Source: Wuchereria bancrofti (taxonomy: Eukaryota; Nematoda; Chromadorea; Rhabditida; Onchocercidae). From it: DNA of 64,000 nt. Shown here one piece after another: positions 1 to 21,962 of the stretch (within the stretch, counting starts at the first letter, position 1; the number at the start of each line of letters is the position of its first letter). A program made the translations under genes and the position numbers. Where the stretch lies: assembly GCA_005281725.1 (NCBI GenBank), contig SSBO01000013.1:1450506-1514505 (forward strand), given 5' to 3'. Under the pieces are notes generated by a model. That model was not told the DNA's origin, ran no database searches, and saw only the letters and a program-made list of their open reading frames with translations.

Positions 1-378
1 ATCATTTATTGATATCATTTATCAAAATCATCGTCTTACCATCGTTTATTTATTACCATTAATTGATTTGTTGGAAATGTTATCATACATCCAATTTCCA
101 TTTTTTTTTCTCTTTCCAACGTAAATTGTTTGATTTGTTGAAAAGTGTTATAAAGCAAAATATAAAATATGATAAGATAAAACAAAGCTTACATTATTGA
201 GATTAATTTGATAATTTTGATAAAAATATCGAATAAATATTTTCAGCGTTTTTTTTTTCCTTTTTTTTGCATAATTTAATTCTGTCAAGTGTTGACATAT
301 GTGAACACATTTGTAATTATTATGTATATTATTTTACATCTTTTTTTCTTTTTCCTTTTTTTTGGTGCAAACTGGCAG

Positions 379-11766
<11,388 letters not shown>

Positions 11767-14290
11767 TTTTTTTTTTTTACTTTAAGGTATGACTACTTCA
11801 CTTGGATAACCTGTAAATTAAAAAAAAATTCATTTCAAAAATGAATGATTTTGATTGGATAATTATGATTGAAATTATTTCTTATGATATCAATTTATTT
11901 GATTTCATTTTTCGATTGTTTTATTTGGAGCTCTATATAATTGATCACTTATTCAACATATACCACTATTTATTAAAGTTAGGCATGTGCATACAGTTGT
12001 GAATAGTTTATTGATTACCCTAGATAATCATATGGCAATTATAGCCTTTCACATAAAAGAACTGCAATTATTGAAATTATGAAATGTTGTTTATAGTCAA
12101 ATGAGGATTATTCATCGTTAATACATGCTGTTACTAGAATGCACTATTTGTTTGTTTGTTTGTTCGTTCTTTTTTTTCTCTTCGGGAATTCGATAAGTTA
12201 TTCACTTCATTTTGCTGCTTTTTATTGTTTACTAATTTATTCATTAGTTCAATAATGTTTGAATATTTTCTGATATAATCATTTGCTTTGCTCTTTCATT
12301 TTTCTTAATGCTTTCTTTGCCAATTATGGTGCAAGAATTTGTGACTGATTATTCACAGTTATTTATTTAAATATGGCTTTGGATTTTAGTTTTCCCGGTA
12401 ATTTTTTCATTTAATTTAAATTTTTCGATTTGCGAGACATTCAGAGCCATGGAAGATAAGTAATGGGAGAGATAGCTTTGGTAGTTACAATTTTGCTAAT
12501 AACTTGATATCAAAAAAAAAAAAACCAAAGAAAATCATTTTTTTATCAGATGATAACCTCTTTGTTGAATAGATAATTTTGGATGAAATTTTCAATTTAC
12601 AGGGAAAGCAATCTTTAATTTAAATCAATTCAATTAGCAATAATCTCCGTGAAGTGTAAGGTTTTGTTCGATTTGCGAAATAAGTTTAATATGGTTGAAA
12701 CAATGATTGCCTTAATATCCAATACTATTAGCACTATAAAAGTTGTTTTTAAAGCTATAAGTTGTTCGAATTAATTATTTCACATAGTCTTATTGACATT
12801 AATCTTACTGTAAAAAAAAGCAACGGGAACTGCTTGTGTTATTTTGCTTGCATTCCAATTTTTCCGTTTTGTTTACTTTGTTTGTTTATTTGTAAATTGA
12901 GATTTGAATGTTGTGAAATGTTTGTCACTGAAAAAAGATTCCTTTTTCAGAGAATTACCGATTTTTCCTCTTTTCCTTTGCTTGATCTTACAAAACGAAA
13001 ATAATTTGATCATTTCTTAGCGCGAAATTTATTTTACATATTGAAAATGCGCTTACTGCATTAAATTTGATTCATTAATTTGAGATAACTTCTTAATGTT
13101 TATCAAACTTCAATGTTATCAATAAATAAATCAACAGGTATTAATTGCATATTTTATTAACACAAATGAAAGTACGAGAACATTTTTAACAAATTAAATC
13201 TAATAGCTTAACAAGCAATATTAACATGAAATATTCATTCGGCATAGCATTGTTTCACCTTTCACACAACATTATCAAATTCTATACCTTATAACTTTTA
13301 GAAATACCATTAAGAATACATATATAAATTCATCTTTTGTATAACTAGTTCAAAAAATAGATCTGATTACCAGATAATAAATAAATTTTCCGAAGGTAGT
13401 TACAAATAAGTGATGCTATTGATACAGTAAGTTTTGTAACTAACATTGGTTTCTTAATTTCCATAAACAGAATCATTTTTTTTTTTTAGAAGTTTTGTTA
13501 CAATCAAAAAAGAGAATGTAAAAATAATACTTGTACAATAATGAATATGTAAGAAAAGTTGCATTAAAAAGATCTCATTTAAAATGAAATCTTATATATT
13601 ACAAATAAAATTATTGAGTACTTATTGCAAATGAGTTAAATATATACTTGGTTGCAGTACAGTTTAGCAAACTTTTAATAGTACGTGCACCAGTGAAGTA
13701 ATAGATGCCATAACAATCGATTAAACACATAAAATCTACTAACATTAGTAGAAAATACAGTGAAATATTATCAAATGAACAATTTTACTTCATTTAAAAT
13801 TGATCACCTGAGAAAAGTTTATTACAAATAAAATCTTAGTGTATAACATTGTCGTCAGAATAATTTAAAAAGAAAAACTCTTATTTACAACATATTTTAT
13901 TTAATAATTGTATTAGTTATTCAGATCTCTTCAAATAGCATAATCAATCTTTCTTCTATTGTATTTAAATCAGTTTTGGTGCTAAAGAAGTTAACAGGCT
14001 CTATGAAATAAAATCATTGATTTTTTTCCTTCAAATTTTTCAGTACAAGTTTTTAAAACACAAAAATTTGAAAAAAAAAAGGAAAGAACTACTCGCTTTT
14101 AAAAGCGAGTACTCCTAACATAAATCAATAAGAGGAAAACAAAATGATAAAAGATGATTATTGTCATTAAGCTTTGAAAAAAAAAAAAAGAAATTAAAGA
14201 AAAAACATACAAAACTATCACAGAGAAATTACATTGAAATATCATTCGCTTCAATGAAAGCAATGTAACTTTCATGAGCAAATAAGAAAT
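11767..14290. other. Intergenic/3'UTR region between convergent RabGAP and ATF6 genes
   Basis: About 2.5 kb of AT-rich DNA between two stop codons, presumably holding both 3' UTRs. Poly(A)-signal-like AATAAA occurs on + (about 13120) and TTTATT (its complement) near 13817 and 13897. A perfect 22-bp palindrome lies at 14090-14111. The open stretch at 12762-13004 has no recognisable protein features. No RNA gene was recognised. Confidence 0.6.
14090..14111. other. Perfect 22-bp palindrome downstream of the ATF6 stop
   Basis: The sequence TACTCGCTTTTAAAAGCGAGTA is its own reverse complement. It lies about 180 nt past the ATF6 stop codon on the - strand, inside the probable 3' UTR. In RNA it would pair as two 10-11-nt arms with almost no loop, or form an intermolecular duplex; in DNA it is cruciform-capable. 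Function unknown. Confidence 0.7.
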
Positions 14291-17200
14291 TTACTGATGA
14301 GCTGATCGATCATAAAATAAGGGCAAAAGTGAACTTGGAAGATGGAATAAACCTGTTCCCGTAATATCACATTCAAGGCGCATCATTGCCACCTAAAAAG
14401 GTGTAAATTATTCACTATTAAACATTTTTGGTGCACTACTCATACTTTATTAACAAATAATATTATAAGTAATTAGACTAAGGTATATCACATGACCAAC
14501 ATCTAATAAAAAAAAGTTAATTCTAAAAATCATATTCAAATCAGGAAATATACAATAAAAGTAGTATACTATCATCAAAGGGTTGGGGAAAAATAAGGTT
14601 TTATTAGACTTTTTAGGTAAACATTCAGAAAAAAAAATCAACTGAAGTAATCAATGCATTATCACTTTAAAAATATTGCGTGAATTTTCCACTGAAGGCA
14701 AACCTGATTTGGTAATGTACCATTAAATGATAGAGCAGGTAAAATAAGAGCCATACGTGGTTGCATTGTACCATTTCGATCCGTTGCTGGCAGCAAATAA
14801 TAATTCTGAAAGAAAAAAATAAAAAAAAAAAACTTTGAACGAATGTCATCAAAAAAAAAAAATATATAAATCAAAAAAAATTATAATATATATCAATAAA
14901 ATTGTTTATTATTATTTTTAAAACTATTAGGTAATTGATGAAAAAATTAATGTTTGATTAGTGGGAATGAGAACAAAAAACATTTATTGATAAAATAAAA
15001 TGAGAAAATAAACAGTTAACCTTCATTGCAACAATATAAAGTGTATCTTCGCGTTGTTTCAAATTTCGTGCAAGTTCTGCATATTGTGATTCCATATCCA
15101 AAACCGTAAGTGCATCTGTTTTATCTTGTAACCAATTAGTTAAGAAATGTTCGGAACTCATAACATTATAATCCATTGTTTTACTAAAATATAAATATTT
15201 ATTTTTTTTTCTTTTTTTCTACAACTAAAATAAACATATATTTTGTTAAAATAGTACTAGAAATATGCATTGACATTACCAATTTAATAACTTCATTAAT
15301 ATACTTTTACTACCAATTAATTAATATTAATTGTACAACAATGTGAAAAAAAAATTTTTTTCAGAAAAATTTACACTTGAGATTTGATTGCTGTATTGTC
15401 AGCAGTAGAGCTGATCATATCGATATGTCTCCATGTACGTTCACGTATTGCTTTTAAACGTGCAGCTTCTATTTTGTCATTTGCTGTCCTAATAATAATT
15501 TTAAGTATATATAATGATTTTAAGTCCATATGATAAATTTTTAGTATATAAAAATATTACAAAGATCAAAATCATTCAATACTATTTATAGTTGATGTAT
15601 AACAGTGAAGCAATTTAATGTTTACTAAAACAATCATCTTAATAACAAATTCACAAAAATAAAATACATTTTTTAAAATTGTAAAATTATAACGAAGTGA
15701 TTCACAAAAATCCTCATAAAATGTAGTTTTTAAAATTGTAAATGTATAATAAAATGATAATATCTTGAAGATTAGCATTAATACAAACCGTTGCTGACGA
15801 TTTTCTCTATGTTTTATCTTTCTTGTTGCAGCATCATGTACAGATTTCACTGTTATATTCGGAGTTGTTAGCCCTCCGTTTATTGGAACACGAAATATAT
15901 GTCGAACATGCACAAATTGCAAACATTCATGTCGATTAATCCATGCAAATACATCATTATTCAATCTACAATAATATATCCTATTATAATGAAATTAAAA
16001 TTTTGACAGATAAAAGAAAAAAGAGAATATACTAAAATAGAAGCTATAATGATAAATTTCTTATAAATATTATGAAATAATAAATTAATCAATGTTAACT
16101 GAAAAGATAATAAATACAATTTGAGTTTTACAGATTTATACACAATATTTTCTTAATATTATTTCCTAAGTATCCGATATCTTATTCAAGAAAAAGTTTC
16201 ACAATATATAAAACAAATATAATTCAAACAATGAAACTACCTCTTTAGAGTGATAAGTTTAAGTATTTTTTGAAGGTTAAAAGATAGTAGTACCAATGAT
16301 AACCTCAGACTCTCGAAAAGTTCCCCACACATGGGGTAACTAGGGTTAATAACTGAAGAAATGAATAATAGTGATAAGTCAAATGAGATAAAGGTAATTG
16401 ATTAAACCTTTACCTGTTACCTTTTATAGATTGAATGAGTGCAGTTCTTAGTATTTCCCACTTTGAAATCGAGGTCGAATCATTATTTATTAAATAGGAA
16501 AGAGCCTAGTGTTTGATCAAGAAAATATTAATACTGGAGTAAATGTAGAAAGATAAACCATGATGAGTTGACCTTAATGTTGAATGCTCCAACAGGCTAA
16601 GGTTAAGCTTAGTTTTTGGAAATTTTTGAGATTCCTCAGTTAAGATATGAATTTAGAAAGAACACAACAAACTTCATTGCTTCAGTTTGATTTAAGTATC
16701 TCTTCTGCATGCTATCACATTTCGCTGAATAGTTCAGGTTTGATTGAGATAAAGGATCAGACTTCTTATTTGATTGTGAATTTCCCCTTGATTCCTAAAA
16801 AATATTTAATAGTAAATATATAAATAGACATGTAACTAAAAATTATGAGAGAAAGACTAAATTATTAAATAACACTAAAACACAAAAAAGATGATATAAT
16901 GTTCTAAAATGAAACAAAATTAAGTAACAACAGATATAGTAACTTACTGAGCCACCATCATAATCCAAAGAAAGAAGAGCTCGACCAGTATTTATTCTAT
17001 TTTGTGAAAAATATGCACTTGATTTTGCAAAATTTAGTGCAACAAGACTTGTTGCATCGGGAATTGGATCCAAATTTCTAAAACCATTTAAATTCATTTC
17101 AAAAGAAAGAAAAAAAAACTTAGAGTCATCTCTTTAAACTTAATATTTGTGGATAAATATCTAAACATCCGATAGAAAATTAAGAAAAAAAGCAACTTAA

Positions 17201-20200
17201 CTAGTATAGGTGCTGCTAAAAGACAATAATGAAACAAATCCGAAAAGACAAACAGCGCCAGTAAGCATACTTAAACGATCACCGCTATTTCGATTACTAG
17301 CGTTTGATTTTAACATTTCATTCTAAAATCGAATCTTTAGAACATCTCGAAAAAATTCAAATAGAAAACAAGAATGAAAAATACAAATTAGTATTTGTTA
17401 TACACTGATTTATTACATAATCTCTCCAATACGATGAGTTTAATTTTTTAATGCCTATCTTCTATTTAACTTTATTCAACAGCAAAAAAAGAAATGCTTC
17501 AAGTCTCAAACAGTTGAGATTTTCTCAAATTCAAAAATTGCAATCATTTCTATCAAACTGTCGACGACCATTGCTTCAGTGCAAAATTTAATTAACTGAT
17601 AATTTATGTGCAAGCCAATGCTTGATAATTGATCTGTTCAACTTATGTCGGTAATACACAAATAAATTTCACAAAAATTTCCAAATCTTCCTTAATTTAC
17701 TGAGTTGTATCCAATATGCTTATTAAGATTACACATTATATTAAGCTAATATATATATATATATATATATGAATTCGTCATGTAAGACAGAATTTAAGGC
17801 ATGTACACGTGTTGCCTGCACAAATTTAAGACACGTTACACACGTGCTTCCTGCACACGTGTTTATTTGTTACATTTGTTCGTAAAATAGTAACGACATA
17901 ACAATACTAAGAAGATATATATACCTCTCTTCGCAAAATTTCAATGGTTCCATTTAAAATTTCGATTTTATTTTTTAACTTCTCGATAATAGCATCTTTG
18001 TTAGCCAAATTTCTTTTCATTTCATCGATTTCCTAAAATATTTAGTGAAACGGAAGGAAAAATGAGGAGAGAAAAGAAAAAATGAAGATCATATTATTCT
18101 CAAACTAACATTTTTTTTCCGAATTCGAGAAAGTTGCGCCGAATATCTGTTCCGTATTTTTCTATCCTCCTTTTTACGATCGTAGTCCTAAAAAAAAAAA
18201 AAAATTGCAAAATGCACGGACGATTTTTTACGAATAAAAATTTTATACGTAAAGTAATATTAATATTAAATACTACAATAAAAAAAAAAGTGGAAAAAAT
18301 ATTCCTCATGGATTAATAATAAAATTATAGAAAAAAACAAAATAACCGTAAGATTTCGTTAGTAATTCGGTGTCAAAAATAACAAATCAACTAATGTGAA
18401 AAGTAACAAAAGATAATACAAATGAAGACCACATAATATCTTAAGAAAGGTTTACGAAATAACATCTATGCACCTGTGAACAACTTAAGTACAAATAGTT
18501 TACTACAAAAAAAGAGTGTAAACAATAAAAACGATTCGTTTACTTCACATTGTGACAAGTTAGTGTTCAAAGATTAAATTTATTGGCTAATATGAAAAGA
18601 TGCATTAAAGTTCTTTAGCAGTATGAAACATTAACTTATATCTAGTATCACAACACCTACCACAAAATGAATATTCATTTTGGTACTTCGTTCTGGTCTG
18701 CGATAATGTGCAACACCACTTGATAATGCATTGAAAAGATTATTCACAGGAGTAAACACAGTTGCATTTACATTCTAAGAAAGTGGAAACATTCTAAAAG
18801 ATTATTTAACCCATTTTAAAAATGGAAAAATGTGTGTTACTTTAAACAAAGGGAAGAAAAAAACACAACAAAACAGCTTGTAAAAACAAAAACAAGAAAA
18901 AAACGCACAGCACGATTTGTTAAAAAACAAACAAAATTATGAAGAGATTAGAATGAAAAAGGTGAAGAGGAATGTAAATGATAAGGTAATGAAATGTTAA
19001 TATTTCTAAAGTTACTTTAAAAGGAGTGCTTGTAAATGCCGATGATAGTCCTTCATGTTTCGGTGATAGAATCCGTTGCTTGTCTTGATTAGCAGCTGGT
19101 TGTGACTAAATTGGAATATTCAAATTAATGTCCATCTCAAGTTTCCAAAAAAAAAAAGGACGGAACGATAAATTCAAACAAACTACATCAAAAAAATAGA
19201 CAGAACTGTGGTTGCTCCAATCATATATGAAGCAAATAACTATTTGAAACTTACACTGACGGAAATGGAGTGAGTTGCTGCCGGCATAATGCAAATCACT
19301 GGATGACTTGACGTGCTTTTACCATTTGTTACAATCTGAAAAGTTTCTATTAACAATGTTTAAGTTCATTTTTTAAATACATTCGGCTATAGTTTTAATA
19401 AAACATCTATTATATTCATATGTTATTACTGTTAAGCAAAAAAAAAAATAATCACAGTAAGTTTAATTTCTAAATTCTAAATATATTTAAGTACACTTTT
19501 TCCATATCAAAATTGGGCACAAAAGATATTATCAGAAGGAATGGGATAATTATATAAGCTTAAACTATAGGAAAAAATTACATGCATTATAACTATGCAG
19601 TAAATTACTTACTACTGAAATAATTTTAAAAATTATAAAAAGAAAATTTATTTCTATTAGAAAAGTCAAAGTACAAACCTGTTGAAGTGGAATCTGAACG
19701 GGAACAAGACGACTTGGATTAGGCGTTGCAATGAATTTCGTTTCCAACTGATTTATTTGTGCCGCTTGCAGGAAATTTATAATTCGATCATTATCAGGAG
19801 CATTTTGATCCTTTAAAAACTTATATATTTATTTACTCTTTTTCTTTAATCTTGTGAAATCTGGCAAATAAATATTTATTTAAAAAAAATTTCATTAATG
19901 TTCGTAGTTAGATTATGCGATTATAATCTGGTAAATTATTGTATTTAATTAATCTTGTAAAATCTGGCAGATAATCATATTTAATGATTTTTTTTTTCGC
20001 AAAATCAACATAAATTTAAATAAGTAACCAATTATTTAGCTAAATACATACATCTGAGGTAGAATAAGTTGGCGAATAATTTCCAGAATCACTGGTGGAT
20101 GGTGAAGCATTGTTAGAGAATATTTGATTGATTAAATGATTGTCAAGTGTGACAGTATCAAATATTGACGAGTCATCCGTTACAAATACTCCATTATTAC

Positions 20201-20616
20201 CCTGTGAATTCAATTCGAGTCCCAAATTATCAATGATTTCCGAAAGCTAAAAGTGATTATTATCAAATCAATAATGTATAAAATAAATGCTATTCTAAAT
20301 TGTTAAAGAAAAAAAAGGAAAAGAATTGATTTATTATTTTAGAAATTCTTACTGGCATTTCAATATCAATGATTTATACTTTGTATAATTCATTAATAAT
20401 CGAGAAAAGATTCAAGAAGTGTAAATGATGAAGAGTAAATTGATAACTATTAGCTAGTTTTTTAGATAAATGATAAATAAAAAAAAGAACCTGATCATTC
20501 CTTTGTTCGTTGGTACTGTTAAGATTGATACCAGAATCACTTGGAGGAAGTAAATTCATCAGATGAAACTGATCAAAATTATTCTCCAAATAGCAATAGC
20601 TATCATCAAAATCCAT
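14291..20616 (-). CDS. atf-6: ATF6-type membrane-anchored bZIP transcription factor
   Basis: Exons in gene order: 20616-20491, 20246-20052, 19810-19679, 19335-19255, 19105-19016, 18774-18661, 18187-18110, 18032-17925, 17322-17202 (end uncertain), 17077-16948, 16794-16673, 15965-15789, 15488-15375, 15183-15021, 14805-14704, 14392-14291. About 650 aa. The acidic N-terminus (MDFDDSYCYLENNFD) is followed by a bZIP (about 247-308): basic region IRNRYSAQLSRIRKK, then a leucine/isoleucine heptad helix. A single membrane segment (MLTGAVCLFGFVSLLSF) precedes a luminal domain. The luminal part has GRALL, a site-1-protease-like RxxL, about 35 residues after the membrane, and blocks shared with human ATF6 (FAWINRHECL, YYLLPATDRNGTMQPRMALI, MMRLECDI). 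In the family, ER stress sends the protein to the Golgi, where S1P/S2P free the bZIP half. Divergent from lin-5. The junction after the membrane exon has a phase conflict. Confidence 0.88.
16250..16665. other. GC-richer non-coding island in an ATF6 intron
   Basis: Lies in the intron 16672-15966. It has clearly less A/T than the flanks, a CCCC-ACACAT-GGGG hairpin (about 16322-16335), and the phrase GGGGTAACTAGGGTTA. No long reading frame or recognised transposon motif was found. It could be an old inserted repeat or an intronic RNA. Confidence 0.35.
17747..17770. repeat. (TA)n microsatellite
   Basis: An uninterrupted TA run of about 11-12 units in an ATF6 intron, just before GAATTC. Likely polymorphic in length. 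Confidence 0.85.
17806..17861. repeat. Three CACGTG palindromes in a 16-bp imperfect direct repeat
   Basis: CACGTG occurs at 17806, 17841 and 17856. The segment CACGTGTTGCCTGCAC (17806-17821) recurs as CACGTGCTTCCTGCAC (17841-17856), 14 of 16 identical with a 35-bp offset. It is much richer in G/C than its intron surroundings (ATF6 intron 17323-17924). CACGTG is the core E-box for bHLH proteins; whether it works here is not shown. Confidence 0.65.
17925..18187 (-). other. atf-6: bZIP DNA-binding and dimerisation exons of ATF6
   Basis: Two phase-0 exons (18187-18110 and 18032-17925) encode the basic region and zipper. The signature N-R-Y-S-A-Q-L-S-R carries the invariant Asn and Arg of bZIP DNA contact (family NxxSAxxSR). 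The zipper runs through MKRNLANKDAIIEKLKNKIE with hydrophobic heptads; several leucines are replaced by Ile or Met. ATF6-class proteins bind ER-stress/UPR elements as dimers (established for the family). Confidence 0.85.
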
Positions 20617-20671
20617 TATGGAATCAAAAAAGAATAATTTGCAGATTAATTAGAAACATTAATAGAACAAT

Positions 20672-20676
20672 CCTGA
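20672..20676 (-). promoter_or_regulatory. atf-6: Probable trans-splice acceptor of atf-6
   Basis: On the - strand the sequence reads TTTTAATTTCAG followed by G, 56 nt upstream of the ATF6 ATG. It is a textbook nematode acceptor with no obvious upstream exon, so spliced-leader addition is likely. A 5' UTR intron is the alternative. Confidence 0.5.
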
Positions 20677-20880
20677 AATTAAAACAGTAAATTGTAAAAT
20701 TAAACGACATCTCATATACATTTGATAAATGCAGTCTTTGCACAGGAATGAAATATAAACAAATTAAAAATGAAATATAATTATGAAAGAAATCGATTAA
20801 AGAAAAAAGTGCATTGAAATAGTTTGTAAAAAATTAAGTAAGATCATATATATAAAATCAAAAACAATAAATATAGTGTA

Positions 20881-21073
20881 GAGAGAGTAAAGGTAAAAAA
20901 TTAGCATAGAATTGTAAGATATGAAAGAGTGAGAAAAAAACATAGATATTCATGTATTGTAATGATGGCAGAGAGTGGGAGTAAAAATTAGAATACAGTG
21001 TAAGACATGAAAGAATGAGAGAAATTATAAATATTCCTGTATTATAATAATAGCGGAGAGTGAGAGTAACAAT
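20881..21073. repeat. Imperfect tandem repeat, about 90-bp unit
   Basis: Copy 1 (20881-20970) and copy 2 (20971-21055) both run GAGAG..GTAA..TTAG..ATA..GTAAGA.ATGAAAGA.TGAGA...ATATTC.TGTATT.TAATAAT.GC. A third copy begins at 21056 (GAGAGTGAGAGTAACAAT) and then stops. The copies are visibly diverged, so this is a real old duplication and not an assembly effect. Confidence 0.75.
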
Positions 21074-21940
21074 AATATATTTTCTTTTTCACAAAAAGGA
21101 AGTGCTAGGATTAATCAACGATTACGACATGCAATTTCTCATCAAACTATTCGATCACATTGAAGTCGTTGGCTATTTGTCCCATTACCTAGCCAGGCGG
21201 GGATTTCAAAAAACGAACTTTTCAATTTAATTTGAAATATCTCAATGTAAGCAGTATGTTACTTATACTATTTTAGCAATTATTGATTTCCGTCAAGTTG
21301 TAATACACGTACGTCATCTTATCATCGCTTTTTACGCTTATCATAGGATGTAATTCCAGTAATTGTATTTTGTTAGAGATTTTTAAGAATACGCGCGTGA
21401 ATGTACTTTATATGACCTTATGATTTTATATTGATCCATAATAAAGCGGGAATATGTTTGTGATATAAAAGTATTTTTGAATTAGCTACTTTTTGCTCTT
21501 TCTTCATTCCTCTGTCTTCCTCTCTCTGTTTTCCTCCCTTGCATTCTTTGCTAGATGTCATTTTACAAAATCTTTTATTAACCTTATAATATTTTAAAAG
21601 CATCTGGTAATTTCTTCATAATTTTTTGTATTTTGTTGTGAAAGATGTGAATTATACTTTAGAAATTCTGTATTTCGATTTTTGTTTTAGTTATAAAAAT
21701 GTTCGTGAGTGTTAAAGTTATCATTCCATTAACCCTTCCATTATTCTTTTATAAATCAACAACATTATAAGCCAAATAATAAGTAAAGATGGGAAGTAAT
21801 TCGAGTAACTGTCCTATTTTTTTAAATGAAATTGTCCCATTCTTTCTTTTTAGTAGTATTATGGGATTTTTGTTGTGGTAAAAATAAATGATGAAAATTA
21901 TTTTTAGTGGCATTAAGGAAGTGTTGTGTTAAGATATATT

Positions 21941-21962
21941 AGCATTTCAGTTTGCAAAAATG
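21941..21962 (+). promoter_or_regulatory. lin-5: Spliced-leader-type acceptor before the lin-5 ATG
   Basis: AGCATTTCAG ends at 21950 and is followed by TTTGCAAAAATGG; the ATG starts at 21960. A strong TTTCAG acceptor 9 nt before the start codon, with no identifiable upstream exon, fits trans-splicing of a nematode spliced leader. Confidence 0.6.

Larger units (their letters stand above)
20617..21959. promoter_or_regulatory. Divergent promoter region shared by atf-6 and lin-5
   Basis: About 1.34 kb separate the two start codons, which point away from each other, so both promoters must lie here (inference). It holds an imperfect 90-bp tandem repeat (20881-21073), a short GC-rich pocket (CTAGCCAGGCGGGGATTT near 21190), and a CACGTACGTCA element (21306-21316) whose reverse strand contains TGACGT, the core of CRE/ATF-type sites. 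Spliced-leader-type acceptors flank each start. No TATA box is certain in such AT-rich DNA. Confidence 0.55.

Noticed and set aside
12762..13004. 80-codon open frame in the 3' region of the RabGAP gene
   Set aside because: Hydrophobic composition from T-rich DNA, no family signature, no splice context.
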